Assembly: GCA_019633425.1 (NCBI GenBank)
Contig: WSUB01000225.1
Span: 1 to 56,487 of the forward strand
From: Tulasnella sp. 424
Lineage: Eukaryota; Basidiomycota; Agaricomycetes; Cantharellales; Tulasnellaceae
Reading direction: 5' to 3'
DNA length: 56,487 bases
Shown here: positions 32,921 to 45,133 of the stretch, in pieces
How the letters are laid out: each line of letters starts with the position of its first letter
Position numbering within the stretch: position 1 is the first letter of the stretch
Notes under the pieces: generated by a model
Databases searched by the model: none
What the model was told of the DNA's origin: nothing
The model's input: the letters and a program-made list of their open reading frames with translations, nothing else
Program-made: the position numbers and the translations under genes

Positions 32921-33660
32921 AGTCATGGGCGCTTTCGAGGTCTTATTCTCTCTTGGAATGTTCGTCACGTTGCCCGCGATCAGATCTGGTGCTGCGGATA
33001 AGATCACGTTGTACTACCATGAACCTTCGATTCGCTTCCACAAAGTAGCCTTTCGGTCTTACTTATGCCCTTGGTCTATCGGACTTGCGAACTCGCTACT
33101 TGCTCCTGAGTTTCATATTCTGGGCTCTCTCCTTCGGATAAGAGTAGGTCGACCCGGATACCCCCATACATACTAACACGTGTGACTGCAGTGCAACAAT
33201 CAATTGTATGCTTAGAATCGACAAGACAGGCCTCGCTTTGCTGTGGCAGTGTGAGTAGAACAGGTATACAATTAAGTTTGGGGGAGGGGGACGTTAGGTA
33301 TATGCAGGGAAGCGGGTCAGGGAGGCCAAATGGTGGGTGCGGGGCACCAAGGACAGCTCAGAGGCGACATGAAGCGAGAAAGAATGGTGGAGTAAGCCCC
33401 CTCTCAACATGTCAAAAGCAGGCCGGAAGTGAGGCAGGAGAGGGTTAGGGGAGAATAGGAAAAGAAGCAAGAGCGAGGACTCTAAGAGAATCGAGTGCAT
33501 TGTTAAGTGAAAAGGAGGAAAGGCCGAAGAAGACAGGAGTGGAGGAGAGATTGAGCAAGTGCAAGATGAACGAATTTGCCAAGGGACCGGGATGAGGGGA
33601 AAACTTGCGTGGACCATTTTGACTTGGAGGGGTCCAAGTGTTAGGAACGAGCAAAATCAA
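32921..33660 (+). other. Module X, copy 2 (short ORF with possible intron, purine-rich tail)
   Basis: The most complete X. ATG at 32925 opens MGAFEVLFSLGMFVTLPAIR then SGAADKITLYYHEPSIRFHK, with a hydrophobic N-terminus that could be a signal or membrane segment. GTAGCC after FHK, a perfect TACTAAC at about 33172 and GACTGCAG at about 33190 suggest an intron leading to CNNQLYA-stop; unspliced, the ORF ends at 33176. From about 33270 to 33660 the + strand is very rich in A and G. I do not recognise the product. It replaces C downstream of a C-type promoter. Confidence 0.5.
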
Positions 33661-33801
33661 TAGAACGAGGCGGATAAATGAGTTATAAGGGTCCATGTGC
33701 TGGTTCGGAAGAGGCCGAGCCCCGGCCGAGAATGCGAATCCAGACTGAGGCAGGCGCGTTCCTTGCCCTTACTACTCTACTCTCGTTCCTCTCATATCAC
33801 C

Positions 33802-34819
33802 ATGACTGACCTACACAGAGGTTCTGGATTCGACTTCTCGAATGTCATTGGGTGATTTATTTACACTTTTACTCTAACGACCAGACCATAGAGTCGAACA
33901 CGCCCGAGCCGCTCATTTCCCATTTAGCAACAATCACCTCGAGTCCAAGGGCGTTCGCCTCCCCAAGGCCAGAGCACGGGAACGACTATCGTCGGATACC
34001 TCTTCAAGGATGGGATCGTGCTAGGAGCCGATACGAGAGCGACAAACGGACCTATCGTCGCTGACGAGAATTGTGAAAACGTAGGCCCACGTCGGGAACA
34101 GCTCTTGGATGCTACGTCCAGGCCTACCGCTGCCTGGTTAGTGCCTGCCCATAGATCCACTACATTTCCAATCAATCCGATGCTGTGGTGCCGGTACAGG
34201 AGCAGACACCGCGTTCACGACCGCGCTTATCTCGTCCAATATTGAGATGCACGCGTTGTCGACAGGGAGGAAGCCTAGAGTGGTGACCGCCATGACCATG
34301 TTGAAGCAGATGCTTTTCCGGTAAACAATCGGCTTTTTTGTGCATCACTTTCGATCGAATTTGAATTGCTTCATGCCGAGCGTTCTTTCTTTCTCTCAGT
34401 TATCAAGGTCACATTGGCGCGGCTCTCGTCCTTGGTGGGGTCGAGGCAACCGGTCCTCGACTATTCACTGTCCGCCCCCACGGCAGCACGGACAAACTTC
34501 CATGGGTTCCGGAAGCTTGGCAGCAATGGCTGTGTTTGAAAGCACCTGGAGGAAAGATCTTGAGGTTAGTCTCGCGCGTCCTGATAAAGCTCATGCAGCC
34601 AACGGCTGACCTCTAATGTTCGCCATTCGTGATATCGTTTTCTTTAGGTAGCGCCAAGAAGCAATCGACCTCGTGGTTGCTGCTATCTCGTGGTATCCTC
34701 AACGATATCGGCTCCGGTATGTGGTGGTTTCCATACTTTCTGATCAGGTAACAGAGTTCTTTCCATCCGCTCAACACACTCGCCTCTTCCATCACCCTTA
34801 GGTTCGAACGAACCTCACC
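33802..34819 (+). pseudogene. Proteasome beta-2 pseudogene, u6
   Basis: Exon 1 is intact ([16 protein letters not shown]). A 2-nt loss in exon 2 just before the catalytic region (GGCCAGAGCACGG, near 33970) shifts the frame, and another 1-nt loss lies in IHYISES (TTTCCAATC). The exon 5 acceptor TTAG became GGTAG. Usual fusion to HAD. Confidence 0.85.
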
Positions 34820-35467
34820 GCTCGAACCGACCTCCTTAAACTCTTTGTGCAAGTCGAAGGCGCCATCCAAAGCACCAACCCAACCCTGCTCTAGCCCGAC
34901 GTCCGAGCCAAAGTGCACTCCACTATCGCCAGCGACCACTTCGGCCTCCCACCACCGTCCGCGGAAGAAGACGTCGCTTTCGGAGCGTCTATTGCAGACT
35001 GAGAACCGTTCCCCAACATGCGAGACGCGCTTCGTCAACTGTCGAAGCACTATAAACTCGTCATCTTGTCCAACGTCGACCGGGCTAGCTTCGCGCACAC
35101 GAAACGCAGACTTGAAGACGGTTCGGGGTTCACGTTCGACTTGATCCTCACCGCTCAAGATATCGGGTCGTTTAAACCCGATTTGCGGAACTTCCAATTC
35201 GCGTTGCGCAGAGTGAAATAAGAGTGGGGCGTCGAGTCCGGCCAGGTCATGCCGACTGCACAGAGCTTGTTCCACGATCATGTACCCGCGAACAAGTTGG
35301 GTTTGAAGTCGAGTTGGATCGCGAGGCGAGGGTCGGTCGTTGGTGCGAAGGAGAGCGATTTGGAGGAACAGGGGGTCAACGTCACGGAGATTTGGAGGTT
35401 TGAGACTTTGGGTGCCATGGCGGATGAGGTGGAGAGGCAGTTTGGGGAGAGTGGCGAAGGTGCCTAA
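34820..35467 (+). pseudogene. Haloacid dehalogenase 3' fragment, u6
   Basis: It shares the TCTATTGCAGACTG variant with u9. Trp is TGA here. TAG appears in the MLYADV region (CTCTAGCCCGAC), and Glu is TAA in RVKEEW (GTGAAATAAGAG). The region from MPTAQSLFHDH to the stop is open. Confidence 0.85.
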
Positions 35468-35609
35468 AGATGGTTAAACAAGGACGAGACACAATCGAGA
35501 CTCACGGAGTACCAGTATCGTAGCCAACATGATATGTCGCTGACAAATTTGTACAGAAACATGCGTTACATGAACTACAGTCGGGTATCAAGAAAGGAAT
35601 CTTGGTCAG

Positions 35610-35635
35610 TCGTCGTTGTTTTGGTCCACTTGCAT
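35610..35635 (-). pseudogene. Kinase-TPR 5' stub, u6
   Basis: D start remnant on minus, near-identical in surroundings to the u5 stub, showing that the u5 and u6 C regions are recent duplicates. Confidence 0.65.
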
Positions 35636-35905
35636 CGGATTGTTCAAGGTAAAAAGGATCGAGAGTTAGGTGGTTCGACGGTCAGGTAGGAGCTTCGCCG
35701 AAGGGGGTGAAGCGAAAGGAGGTGGTATGAGGGACGGAGGGTGAATCTGAGGGTCTTTATAAAGCGGGAAGCCCTGGCGTACTCGTGAACCACGCTCGTA
35801 CTGCTCTCCTAATGTACTCTTTGGCTCGAGACGAAGAAAGTGTGCAACATATGGTTAGCGATTCCACCCCCACCGGAGCCGGTCCTCCGTCCTGGTCCGG
35901 CCCAT

Positions 35906-35911
35906 CACGTG
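35906..35911 (+). promoter_or_regulatory. CACGTG E-box, u6 C promoter
   Basis: Conserved CACGTGA upstream of the EMC8/9-like ATG. Confidence 0.4.
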
Positions 35912-36039
35912 ATTCCGTGCCTCAAAGCTTCTGGGCCCCTTCTCAGCGACCCCACCCACCGACCAACGAGCCCGACTCTCTCAAAGCAAACTTTCAAAGC
36001 CACGACTAAAACTGGCAAACCTACAATTTCAAACCCGAC

Positions 36040-36797
36040 ATGTCTTCTCAGACTCCCGCCGCCGCTTCTCTACAAGCACCTTCTTTCAACCTCCAAGAAA
36101 AAGCCTATTTTCAACTTCTCCTTGCACGCAGCGAAACATCGGCTGAAGGAAAGAAGAGATATGGACATCGTTGATGTGGTGCCGTTACGTCATCATTGGA
36201 CGAACTTGAGCCGATGACGGAGGTTGGACTTGAACTTGTGAGGAAAACGTTGTGCTGAGATAGGCTCGCTGGTGGTCTAACCTTAAAGCTGGGATATCCT
36301 CTTTTAGGTCTCGATATACGCAAAAGAGACGGAAACAAAGATAGAAGGCTACTATCATGCTTCCGAAGGTGCTCATGACGTGGCACTACCCGCACACGGC
36401 CACCACATTCTGCAATCACTTACAAGCGAGTGCCCTCTCGCCTTTGCACTCGTAGTACGTCCCAATCTCTCTTTACGCTTCTTCGTCTTGACCGCCTCAC
36501 CGCTCGTGCTTTTCCATACACACCCTTCTTTGCCAGTTCCACTCGTCCAAATTGTCTACCAGCTCCGCCGCAATCGACGTCGTGATGATCGAACCTCCCA
36601 AACAACAAGGCTCACGCACGAGCTCACGGCCGGAGAAATTCGACTTGGCCGACGCTGCGATTCCAGAGAAAGTGAAATCCCGAGCGGCGCAGAAACAGGG
36701 ACTGGAGCGGTTGGTCGTGGACGTCGACGATTATTTGGAATACCCGAGTAAAGATTGGTTGAAGAATGATGCTGTATCGGCGGCTTCTTCTGTGTAG
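36040..36797 (+). pseudogene. EMC8/9-like gene, u6 (internal deletion)
   Basis: It carries the 1-nt exon 1 insertion shared with u4 and u8. A deletion of about 45 bp removes the HPHASVTGVFLG core (GAAACATCGGCTGAAGG). Exons 2 and 3 are readable (YAKETETKIEGYYHASEGAHDV; VDVDDYLEYPSKDWL) to TAG at 36797. Non-functional. Confidence 0.8.
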
Positions 36798-37045
36798 GTC
36801 AAAAGACAATCAACGTTCTTTTGACTGGCATTGGGTGGCGTGCCGTTGCGTTCCTAAGACTAGCCGCGTTACGAGCGTGCCGAGCGTGGGCGCGACTCCG
36901 CTTGCATTACCCGGCGTGCGAGACATTCGCAAAGCGGAGTCGCGGCACCGTCACTATCTGTGCACACCGAGTATATCTTGACTCTTTTTAGCTCTGCACA
37001 ACATATCTCATTCCAACGCTAAACTTGGCTTCAACAATACCAGTC

Positions 37046-37901
37046 ATGTCCAAGCTCACCGACTTCAAATGCCTCGTCTTCGACTGCTACGGCACTCTCG
37101 CCGTATGTCTTTCTCCCCTCCCCTCCATACACATTAGTCATAAATTTACTTACCATTTTATCACTAGTTTTAGTTCTAGGACTGGGAGAGCGGGATCATC
37201 AACGCCTTCCAACCTCTCCTCTCCCGAGCCAACAAGGCCGCCACCGACTCCTCCGCCTCCCGAACCGACCTCCTCAAGCTCTTCGTGCAAGTCGAAAGAG
37301 TCCTTCAAAGCGCCAACCCAACGATGCTCTACAGCGACGTCCAAGCAAGAGTCCACTCCACCATCGCCAGCGACCACTTCAGCCTAGCACCGTCCGCGGA
37401 GGAAGACGCCGCTTTCAGAGCGTCCATCGCGGATTGGGAACCGTTCCCGGACACGCGAGGCGCGCTTCGTCGACTGTCGAAGCACCACAAACTCGTCATC
37501 TTGTCCAACGTCGACCGGGCTAGCTTCGCGCATACCAAACGCAAGCTCGAAGACGGTTCGGGGTTCACGTTCGACTTGATCCTCACCGCTTAAGATATCG
37601 GGTCGTACAAACCCGATTTGCGGAACTTCCAATTCGCGTTGCGTAAGGTGACAGAAGAGTGGGACGTCGAGTCCGGCCAGGTCTTGCCTACCGCGCAGAG
37701 CTTGTTCCACGATCACGTTCCTGCGAACAAGTTGGACTTAAGTCGAGTTGGATCGCGAGGCGGGGGTTGGTCGTTGGTGCGAAGGAGAGTGATTTGGAGG
37801 AACAAGGGGTCAAGGTTACGTATACTTGGAGGTTTGAGACTTTGGGTGCCATGGCGGATGAGGTGGAGAGGCAGTTTGGGGAGAGTGGCGAAGGTGCCTA
37901 A
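37046..37901 (+). pseudogene. Haloacid dehalogenase, u6 (one stop, one frameshift)
   Basis: Exon 1 (FDCYGTLA) and the GTATGT..TTCTAG intron are intact. Exon 2 has only two lesions: Gln to TAA just before DIGSYKP (37590s, GCTTAAGATATC) and a 1-nt deletion in LGLKSSW (GACTTAAGTCG, near 37738). The nucleophile Asp, SNVD Ser and YKP Lys are all present, so inactivation looks recent. Confidence 0.85.
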
Positions 37902-38067
37902 AGATGGTTAAACAAGTACAAGATACAATCGAGACTCACGGAGTACCAGCATCGTAGCCAACAGGATATATAGCTCACAAATTTGTACAGAAACATGCGT
38001 TACATGAACTACAGTCGGGTGTCAAGAAACGAATCTCGGTCGGTCTCGAAATGTCCTCCGTGAAACA

Positions 38068-40444
38068 TCATTCCGCCTCCGCTGGTTCGAGTCGCTGACG
38101 GGCTTTAGCGGCGCGATTTAATACATCTGCTGCATTCTGGGTATTTCCGATTTCTTCAAAAATGGCGGCGGCTTGTTCATAAAGGCGGACTGCATCTTCG
38201 TACTGATCCTGGTCGCGATGGATGTCGGCAAGGGACGTCAGAGTGCAGGCTCTTCCGTCTCTGTCACCAATGTCGATACGAATTTGAAGGTCTTCGGAGA
38301 AAAGCTCAACGGTCTGGCTGTACTGTTTTTGGAGTCGATGCACATGGGCGAGACCCCACAGAGCGTCGGCTCTTCCTTGGCTGTTGCCGACGTCGGTGAA
38401 GATTTGGATGGCCTCGTAATAGAGTGGAACGGCTTCGCTGCACTCGTTTTGAAGCCGATGTACATAAGCAAGGCCACACAAACCGTCGGCTCTTCCTCGT
38501 CGGTCACCGATTTCGGTAAAGATTTCGACGGCTTCGGAGTAGAGCGAAGCAGCTTCACTATACTCGTCTCGAAGCCGATGCACCTCGGCAAGCCCCCACA
38601 GAGCATCAGCTCTATTTTTCCTGTCGCCGGTGTCGGTGTAGATTTGAATGAGTTCGGAGTAGAGCGGAATGGCTTCGCTGTACTCGTCTCGAAGCCGATG
38701 CACATCGGCAAGACCCCGCAGAGCTTTGGATTTTCCTGCATTGTCAGCGGTCCTCGTGCAGATCCCCAAGGCTTCGGTATAATATTTCGACGCGATGGTA
38801 TAGTCATCCTGATTTCTATGCATGTCTCCCAGGTTGAGAAGAAGTTCAGGAGAGCGGGCTTGGAATCCCGACGTGTTTGAGGCTCGCTGCGGATCGGGAA
38901 TAACCCTTGGCTGTACAGCGACAAGTCAATTGTGTTCAAGTAACCAAAATACCAGGACCACTCACCATCCAATTCATTGACTTTCTACAATCCTCAGCTG
39001 TCGGCCGCTTGCTGGGATCGATGTTCCAACACAAGATCATTAGCGAGTAAAGTTGCCGGATCAACACCATGCTGGCATGGTCAGCGACAGATGGGAGGTT
39101 CCCCTGAATGACGTGTATGACTACGACACTGTCCTTTCGGACATTTTGAAATGGAATCGAATTCGTCATAACCTATTCCAGTGTTGACTGTAAGCTTCCA
39201 TCAAGAACAATGTACAGATTTTGATATACCTCGTAAAATATCCAGCCCAATGCCCAGATATCGCTCCATAGACCGGGTTCCATGCCAGGTTCATCTTCCA
39301 TGAGCAGCTCTGGAGCAGCCCAGCGAAGAGTAAATTGATTACCCTTCAGTGTCACGGTATTTGTGGCTTCACAGAATTCCGTCTCGAGCAACAGCACTGG
39401 CTGCACTCCCTTTTTGCTTTTCTCGGGTTGCTCAGGAGAATCCTTTTTCACGAGACGATGCGCGGAACCAAAGTCCGTGATGACTGCGCGACAATTCAGG
39501 TTTACCAACACGTTGGCCTATGGAGTGTAGCGTTTAAGGTTGCCAAGTGTCATATCGCAGTCCTAGACATCCGGACCCACCGATTTGAGGTCGCCATGGT
39601 AGATCGGCGGATTCTGATTATGAAGGTATTCCACTCCTTCCGCTACGTCGGTGATCTGGCATAGGGTGACTCAGAGGGTGACTCGAAAGGTAATGTCCTG
39701 ATCTTACCAGCCATATTCGCTCCGGAACTTCCCAGTCCGCTGAGGCCACGAAGTCCTTTAAATTTCCGTGGGCTGCCCACGGAAGGACCAACCAAACCCT
39801 ATCCTCGGCCAGATCTTCAACGAATCCTTCAAGCTCGATGACGTTTTCGTGAGAAAGCTCGGTTAAGAATCCTGCTTCCCTGAGTGCCAACTGGGAGGAC
39901 TTAGCGACGTGCGAGAGCTCGAGGCGATGGTATAACATATTCTCACCCCCAATACTCGCTCTTTGTCCTTTCCGTTCTCGATCTTCAGTTTCTTCACTGC
40001 GATGGCCTAAAATATGGAAGCCAGCTCGGTCAACGACTTGTTGTAGGAAACAAAGTGAGTCTCGTTGGAACAGACCTCTCGCTCGGGCGTTCCATCGTCG
40101 GACTCGTTCTCGCCTCCGGTTTGAGCTGACTCGTCCGCGCTACTTTTGGAGGCGGAAGTAGAAACCAAAAACGCTCGTGAAACCGTCGCAAATCCTCCAC
40201 GAAACTCCGGACCGTCTTCCGGGAATTGGATCGAGGACGAATCAATTCGCCATTCCGCAAGTTTATGGAGTTTATCCGTCTACAAAGAAATGTACGTTGG
40301 TGAGCGCTTATGGTCACTCTTCGTGATTCTGATGGAACGCACTAATCTCCTGCCTGCCAGTGGCTGGGACATAGCGTTAGAATTGCCTGGATCGGACCTA
40401 GGCGAACCATGACGGTCGGCGTCGTCGTTTTGGTCCACTTGCAT
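38068..40444 (-). CDS. Kinase-TPR fusion protein, u6
   Basis: Complete eight-exon D gene. Exon 8 enters as PRVIPDPQRASNTSGF (the Met of other copies is Val), so the 251-residue stretch beginning at an internal Met is not the start. Motifs: GGFATVSRA, AVKKLKIEN, HGDLKS, DFGSAHRLVKKD, AAPELL. The intron 7 donor is GT. TPRs carry changes such as EIFTEIGDRRGRADGLCGLA and LYYEAIQIFTDVG, placing diversity in the inner-helix and loop positions. Confidence 0.87.
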
Positions 40445-40582
40445 CGGATTGTTCAAGGAAAAAAGGATTGAAGGTTAGGCGGTCAGGTAGGAGTCTCGCC
40501 GAGGGGGATGAAGCGAAAGGAGGTGGTATAAGGGACGGAGGGGTAAATCTGAGGGATAATGAGTTGTGAGGGTCCATGTGCT

Positions 40583-40602
40583 GGTTCGGAAGAGGCCGAA
40601 CC
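40583..40602 (+). promoter_or_regulatory. Conserved 7-bp inverted repeat in kinase/beta-2 divergent region
   Basis: GGTTCGG - AAGAGG - CCGAACC forms a perfect hairpin or palindromic site between the kinase start and the beta-2 ATG. The same element, sometimes with one change, precedes the other A copies. It could be a dyad regulator site; no factor is assigned. Confidence 0.35.
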
Positions 40603-40682
40603 CCGCGCGAGAATGCGAATCCAGACTGAGGCAGGCGCGTTCTTTGCCCTTACTACTCTACTCACGTTCCTCTCATACCACC

Positions 40683-41718
40683 ATGACTGACCTATACAGA
40701 GGCTCTGAATTCGACTTCTCGAATGTCATTCGGTGATTGATTTTACACTTTTACTCTAACGACCAGACCACACAGTCGAACACGCCCGAGCCGCGTTATT
40801 TCCCATTGAGGAACAATCACCTCGAGTCCAAGGGCGTTCGCCTCCCCAAGGCCACGAGCACGTGAACGACTATCGTCGGATGCCTCGTCAAGGATGGGAT
40901 CGTGCTGGGAGCCGATACGAGGGCGACAGAGGGACCTATCGTCGCTGACAAGAATTGTGAAAAGGTAGGCTCATGTCGGGAACAGCTCTTGGATTCTATG
41001 TCCAGGCTTAACGCTGCCTGGTTGGTGCCTGCCCATAGATCCACTACATTTCCGAATCAATCCGATGCTGTGATGCCGGTACAGCAGCAGACACCGAGTT
41101 CACGACCGCGCTTATCTCGTCCAATATTGCGATGCACGCGTTGTCGACGGGGAGGAAGCCTAGAGTGGTGACCTCCATGACCATGTTGAAGCAGATGCTT
41201 CTCCGGTAAGCAACCGGCTTTTTTGTGCATCACTTTCGATCGAATTTCAATTGCTTAATGCGGGGCGTTCTTTCTTTCTCTCAGTTATCAAGGTCACATT
41301 GGCGCGGCTCTCGTCCTTGGTGGGGTCGACGCAAAGGGTCCTCGACTATATATTCACCGTCCACCCCCACGGCAGCACGGACAAACTTCCATACGTAACC
41401 ATGGTTTGCGGAAGCCTGGCAGCAATGGGTGTGTTTGAAAGCACCTGGAGGAAATATCTTGAGGTTAGCCTTGCGCGTCCTGATAAAGCTCATGCAGCCA
41501 ACGGCTGACCTCTAATGTTCGCCATTCGTGATATTTTTTTCTTTACTTAGCGCGAAGAAGCAATCGACCTCGTGGCTGCTGCTATCTCGGCTGGTATCTT
41601 CGGCGATCTTGGCCCCGGTATGTGGTGGTTTCCATAATTTTTAATCAGGTCACCGAGTTCTTTCCATCCGCTCAACCACCCGCCTCTTCCATCACCCTTA
41701 GGTTCGAACGAACGTAAC
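40683..41718 (+). pseudogene. Proteasome beta-2 pseudogene, u7
   Basis: Exon 1 is intact with a GTGATT donor and a usable acceptor. In exon 2 the Gly directly before the catalytic Thr is a TGA stop (40863-40865), so no mature subunit can be made. Exons 3-5 stay open, with [20 protein letters not shown] (a 3-nt insertion) and FESTWRKYLE. Confidence 0.85.
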
Positions 41719-42359
41719 CTCTCGAACCGACCTCCTCAAACTCTTCGTGCAAGTCGAAAGCGCCATCCAAAAGCGTCAACCCAACCATATTCTACGCCGA
41801 CGTCCTAGCCAAAATCCACTCTACCATCGCCAGCGACCACGTCGGACGACCACCGTCCGCGGAAGAAGACGCCGCTTTCAGAACGTCCATCGCGGATTAA
41901 GAACCGCTCCCTGACACGCGAGGCGCGCTTCGTCGACTGTCGAAACACTACAAACTCGTGTCCAACGTCGACCGGGCTAGCTTCGCGCATACGAAACGCA
42001 AACTCGAAGAGGGTTCGGGGTTTATGTTCGACTTGATCCTCACCGCTCAAGATATCGGGTCGTACAAACCGGACTTGCGGAATTTCCAATTCCCGTTGCG
42101 CAAAGTGTGAGAAGAGTGGGGCGTCGAGTCCGGCCAGGCCTTTCCTACTGCGCAGAGCTTGTTCCACGATGGCGTACCCGCGAACAAGTTGGGTTTGGAG
42201 TCGAGTTGGATCGCGAGGCGAGGGTCGGTCGTATGTGCGAAGGAGAGCGATTTGGAGGAACAGGGTGTCAAGGTCACGTATACTTGGAAGTTTGAGACTT
42301 TGGGTGCTACGGCGGATGCGGTGGAGAGGCAGTTTGGGGAGAGTGGCGCAGGTGTCTAA
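41719..42359 (+). pseudogene. Haloacid dehalogenase 3' fragment, u7
   Basis: Lesions: a 1-nt insertion in ESAIQ (CCAAAAGCG), TAA for Trp after SIAD, loss of 6 nt in KLVILSNVD (giving KLVSNVD), and Arg to TGA before EEWGVE (GTGTGAGAAG). It is followed directly by a complete kinase gene, as in u3. Confidence 0.85.
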
Positions 42360-42525
42360 AGATGGTTAAACAAGGACAAGATACAATCGAGACTCACGAA
42401 GTACCAGCATCGTAGCCAGCAGGATATATAGCTCACAAATTTGTACAGAAACATGGGTTACATGAACTACAGTCGGGTATCAAAAAAGGAATCCCGGTCG
42501 GTCCCGAAATGTCCTCCGCGAAACA

Positions 42526-44898
42526 TCATTCCGCCCTCGTTGGCTCGAGTTGCTGACGGGCTTTAGCGGCGTCCTTTAATGCGTCTGCTGCATCCTGGTT
42601 ATTTCCGAGTTCTTCAAAAATGGCGGCAGCTTGTTCATAAAAGCGGATTGCATCTTCGTACTGAACCAGGTCGCGATGGATGTCGGCAAGGCAACTTAGC
42701 GTCCAGGCTCTTCCGTATCTGTCACCCATGTCGATACAAATTTGCAGGCATTCGGAGAAAAGCTGCACGGCTTGGCTGTACTGTTTTTGGAGTCGATGCG
42801 CTTCGGCGAGCCCCCGCAGAGCGTCGGCTCTTCCTTGTCTGTTGCCGACGTCGGTGTATATTTGGATGATCTCGGAGTAGAGTGGAACGGCTTCGCTGTA
42901 CTCGTGTTGATCCCGGTGCAGATGAGCAAGGCTACGCAAAACGTCGGCTCTTCCTTGTCGGTCGCCGATTTCGGTAAAGATTTGGACGGCTTCCGAGAAG
43001 AGCGCAGCGGCTTCACTATACTCGTTTTGAAGCCGATGCACCTCGGCAAGCCCCCACAGAGCATCCGCTCTTCTTTCCCTGTCGCCGGTGTCGGTGCAGA
43101 TTTGGATGAGTTCGGAGTACAGCGGAACGGCTTCGCTGTACTCGGCTCGAAGCCGATGCACATCGGCAAGACCCCGCAGAGCGCTGGATTTTCCTGCATT
43201 GTCAGCAGTCCTAGTGCAGATGCCCAAGGCTTCGGTATAATATCTCGATGCGATGATATAGTCATCCTGATCTCGATGCATGTTTCCCAGTCGGATAAGA
43301 AGTTCAGGAGAGCGGGCTTGGAATCCCGACGTGTTTGAGGCTCGCTGCAGATCGGGAGTAATCATTGGCTGTACAGCGACAAGTCAAGCTGTGTTCAAAT
43401 AACCCAAATACCAGGACCACTCACCATCCAGCTCATTGACTTTCTACAATCCTCAGCTGTTGGCCGCTTGCTGGGATCGATACTCCAACACGTGATCATT
43501 AGCGAGTAAAGTTGCCGGATCAACACCATGCTGGCATGGTCAGCGACAGATGGGAGGTTCCCCTGAATGACGTGTATGACTACAACAGTGTCTTTTTGGA
43601 CATTTTGAAACGGAATCGAATTTGTCATAACCTATTCCAGTGCTGACTGTAAGCTTCCATCAAGAACAATGTACGGATTTTGGTATACCTCGTAAAATAT
43701 CCAGCCCAATGCCCAGATATCGCTCCATAGACCGGGTTCCATGCCAGGTTCATCTTCCATGAGCAGCTCTGGAGCAGCCCAGCGAAGAGTAAATTGATTA
43801 CCCTTCAGTGTCACGGTATTTGTGGCTTCACAGAATTCCGTCTCGAGCAACAGCGCTGGCTGCACGGCGCTTTTGCTTTTCTCGGGTCGTTCAGGAGGAT
43901 CCTTTTTCATGAGACGACGCGCGGAGCCAAAGTCCGTGATGACTGCGCGACAGTTCAACTTTACCAACACGTTGGCCTATGGAGTGTAGAGTTCAAGGTT
44001 GCCAAATGTCATATCGCAGTAACATCCGGACCCACCGATTTGAGGTCGCCATGGTAGATCGGGGGGTTCTGATTATGAAGGTATTCCACTCCTCCCGCTA
44101 CATCGTCGATCTGGCATAGAGTGATTCAGAGGTGACTCGAAAGGTAATGTCCTGATCTTACCAGCCATATTCGCTCCGGAACTTCCCAGTCCGCTGAGGC
44201 CACAAAGTCCTTTAAATTTCCGTGGGCGGCCCAGGGAAAGACCAGCCAAACCCTATCCTCGGCCAGATCTTCAACGAATCCTTCAAGCTCGATGACGTTT
44301 TCGTGAGAAAGCTCGGTTAAGAATCCCGCTTCCCTTAGTGCCAACTGGGAGGACTTAGTGATGTGCGAGAGCTCGAGGCGATGGGATAACATATTCTCAC
44401 CCCTAATACTCGCTCTTTGTCCTCCCCGTTCTCGATCTTCAGTTTCTTGACTGCTATGGCCTAACATTTGGAAGCCAGCTCGGTCAATGACTTGTTATGG
44501 GAAACGGACCGAGTCTCGTTGGAACAGACCTTTCGCGCGGGCGTTCCACCATCAGACTCGTTCTCGCCTCCGGTTTGAGCTGAATCGTCCGCGCTACTTT
44601 TGGAGGCGGAGGCAGGAACCAAAAACGCTCGTGAAACCGTCGCAAATCCTCCACGAAACTCCGGGCCGTCTTCCGGGAATTGGATCGAGGACGAATTGAT
44701 TCGCCATTCCGCAAGTTTCTGGAGTTTTTCCGTCTACAGAGAAATGTACGTTGGTGAGCGCTTATGATTACTCTTCGTGATTCGGGTGGAACGTACTAAT
44801 CTCCTGCCTGCCAGTGGCTGGGACGTAGCGTTAGAGTCGCCTGGATCGGACCTTTGCGAACCACCACGGTCGGCGTCGTCGTTTTGGTCCACTTGCAT
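42526..44898 (-). CDS. Kinase-TPR fusion protein, u7
   Basis: Complete eight-exon D gene in a short unit. N-tail MQVDQNDDADRGGSQ. Exon 2 starts TEKLQKLAEW, then GGFATVSRA. Catalytic segment IDDVAGGVEYLHNQNPPIYH followed by GDLKS; DFGSARRLMKK. The intron 7 donor is GT. In the TPR block one repeat differs (SLAHLHRDQHEYSEAVPLYS), and others read AALFSEAVQIFTEIG and AEAHRLQKQYSQ. C-terminal EPTRAE replaces EPAEAE. Converges on the u7 HAD fragment. Confidence 0.87.
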
Positions 44899-45133
44899 CG
44901 GATTGTTCAAGGTAAAAAGGATCGAAGGTTAGACGGTCAGGTAGGAGTCTCGCCAGGGGGATGAAGCGAAAGGAGGTGGTACTCGGGACGGAGGGGTAAA
45001 TCTGAGGGACAAATGGTTGTGAGGGTCCATGTGCTGGTTCGGAAGAGGCCGAACCCCCGCGCAATGCGAATCCAGACTGAGGCAGGCGCGTTCTTTGCCC
45101 TTACTACTCTACTCTCGTTCCTCTCATACCACC

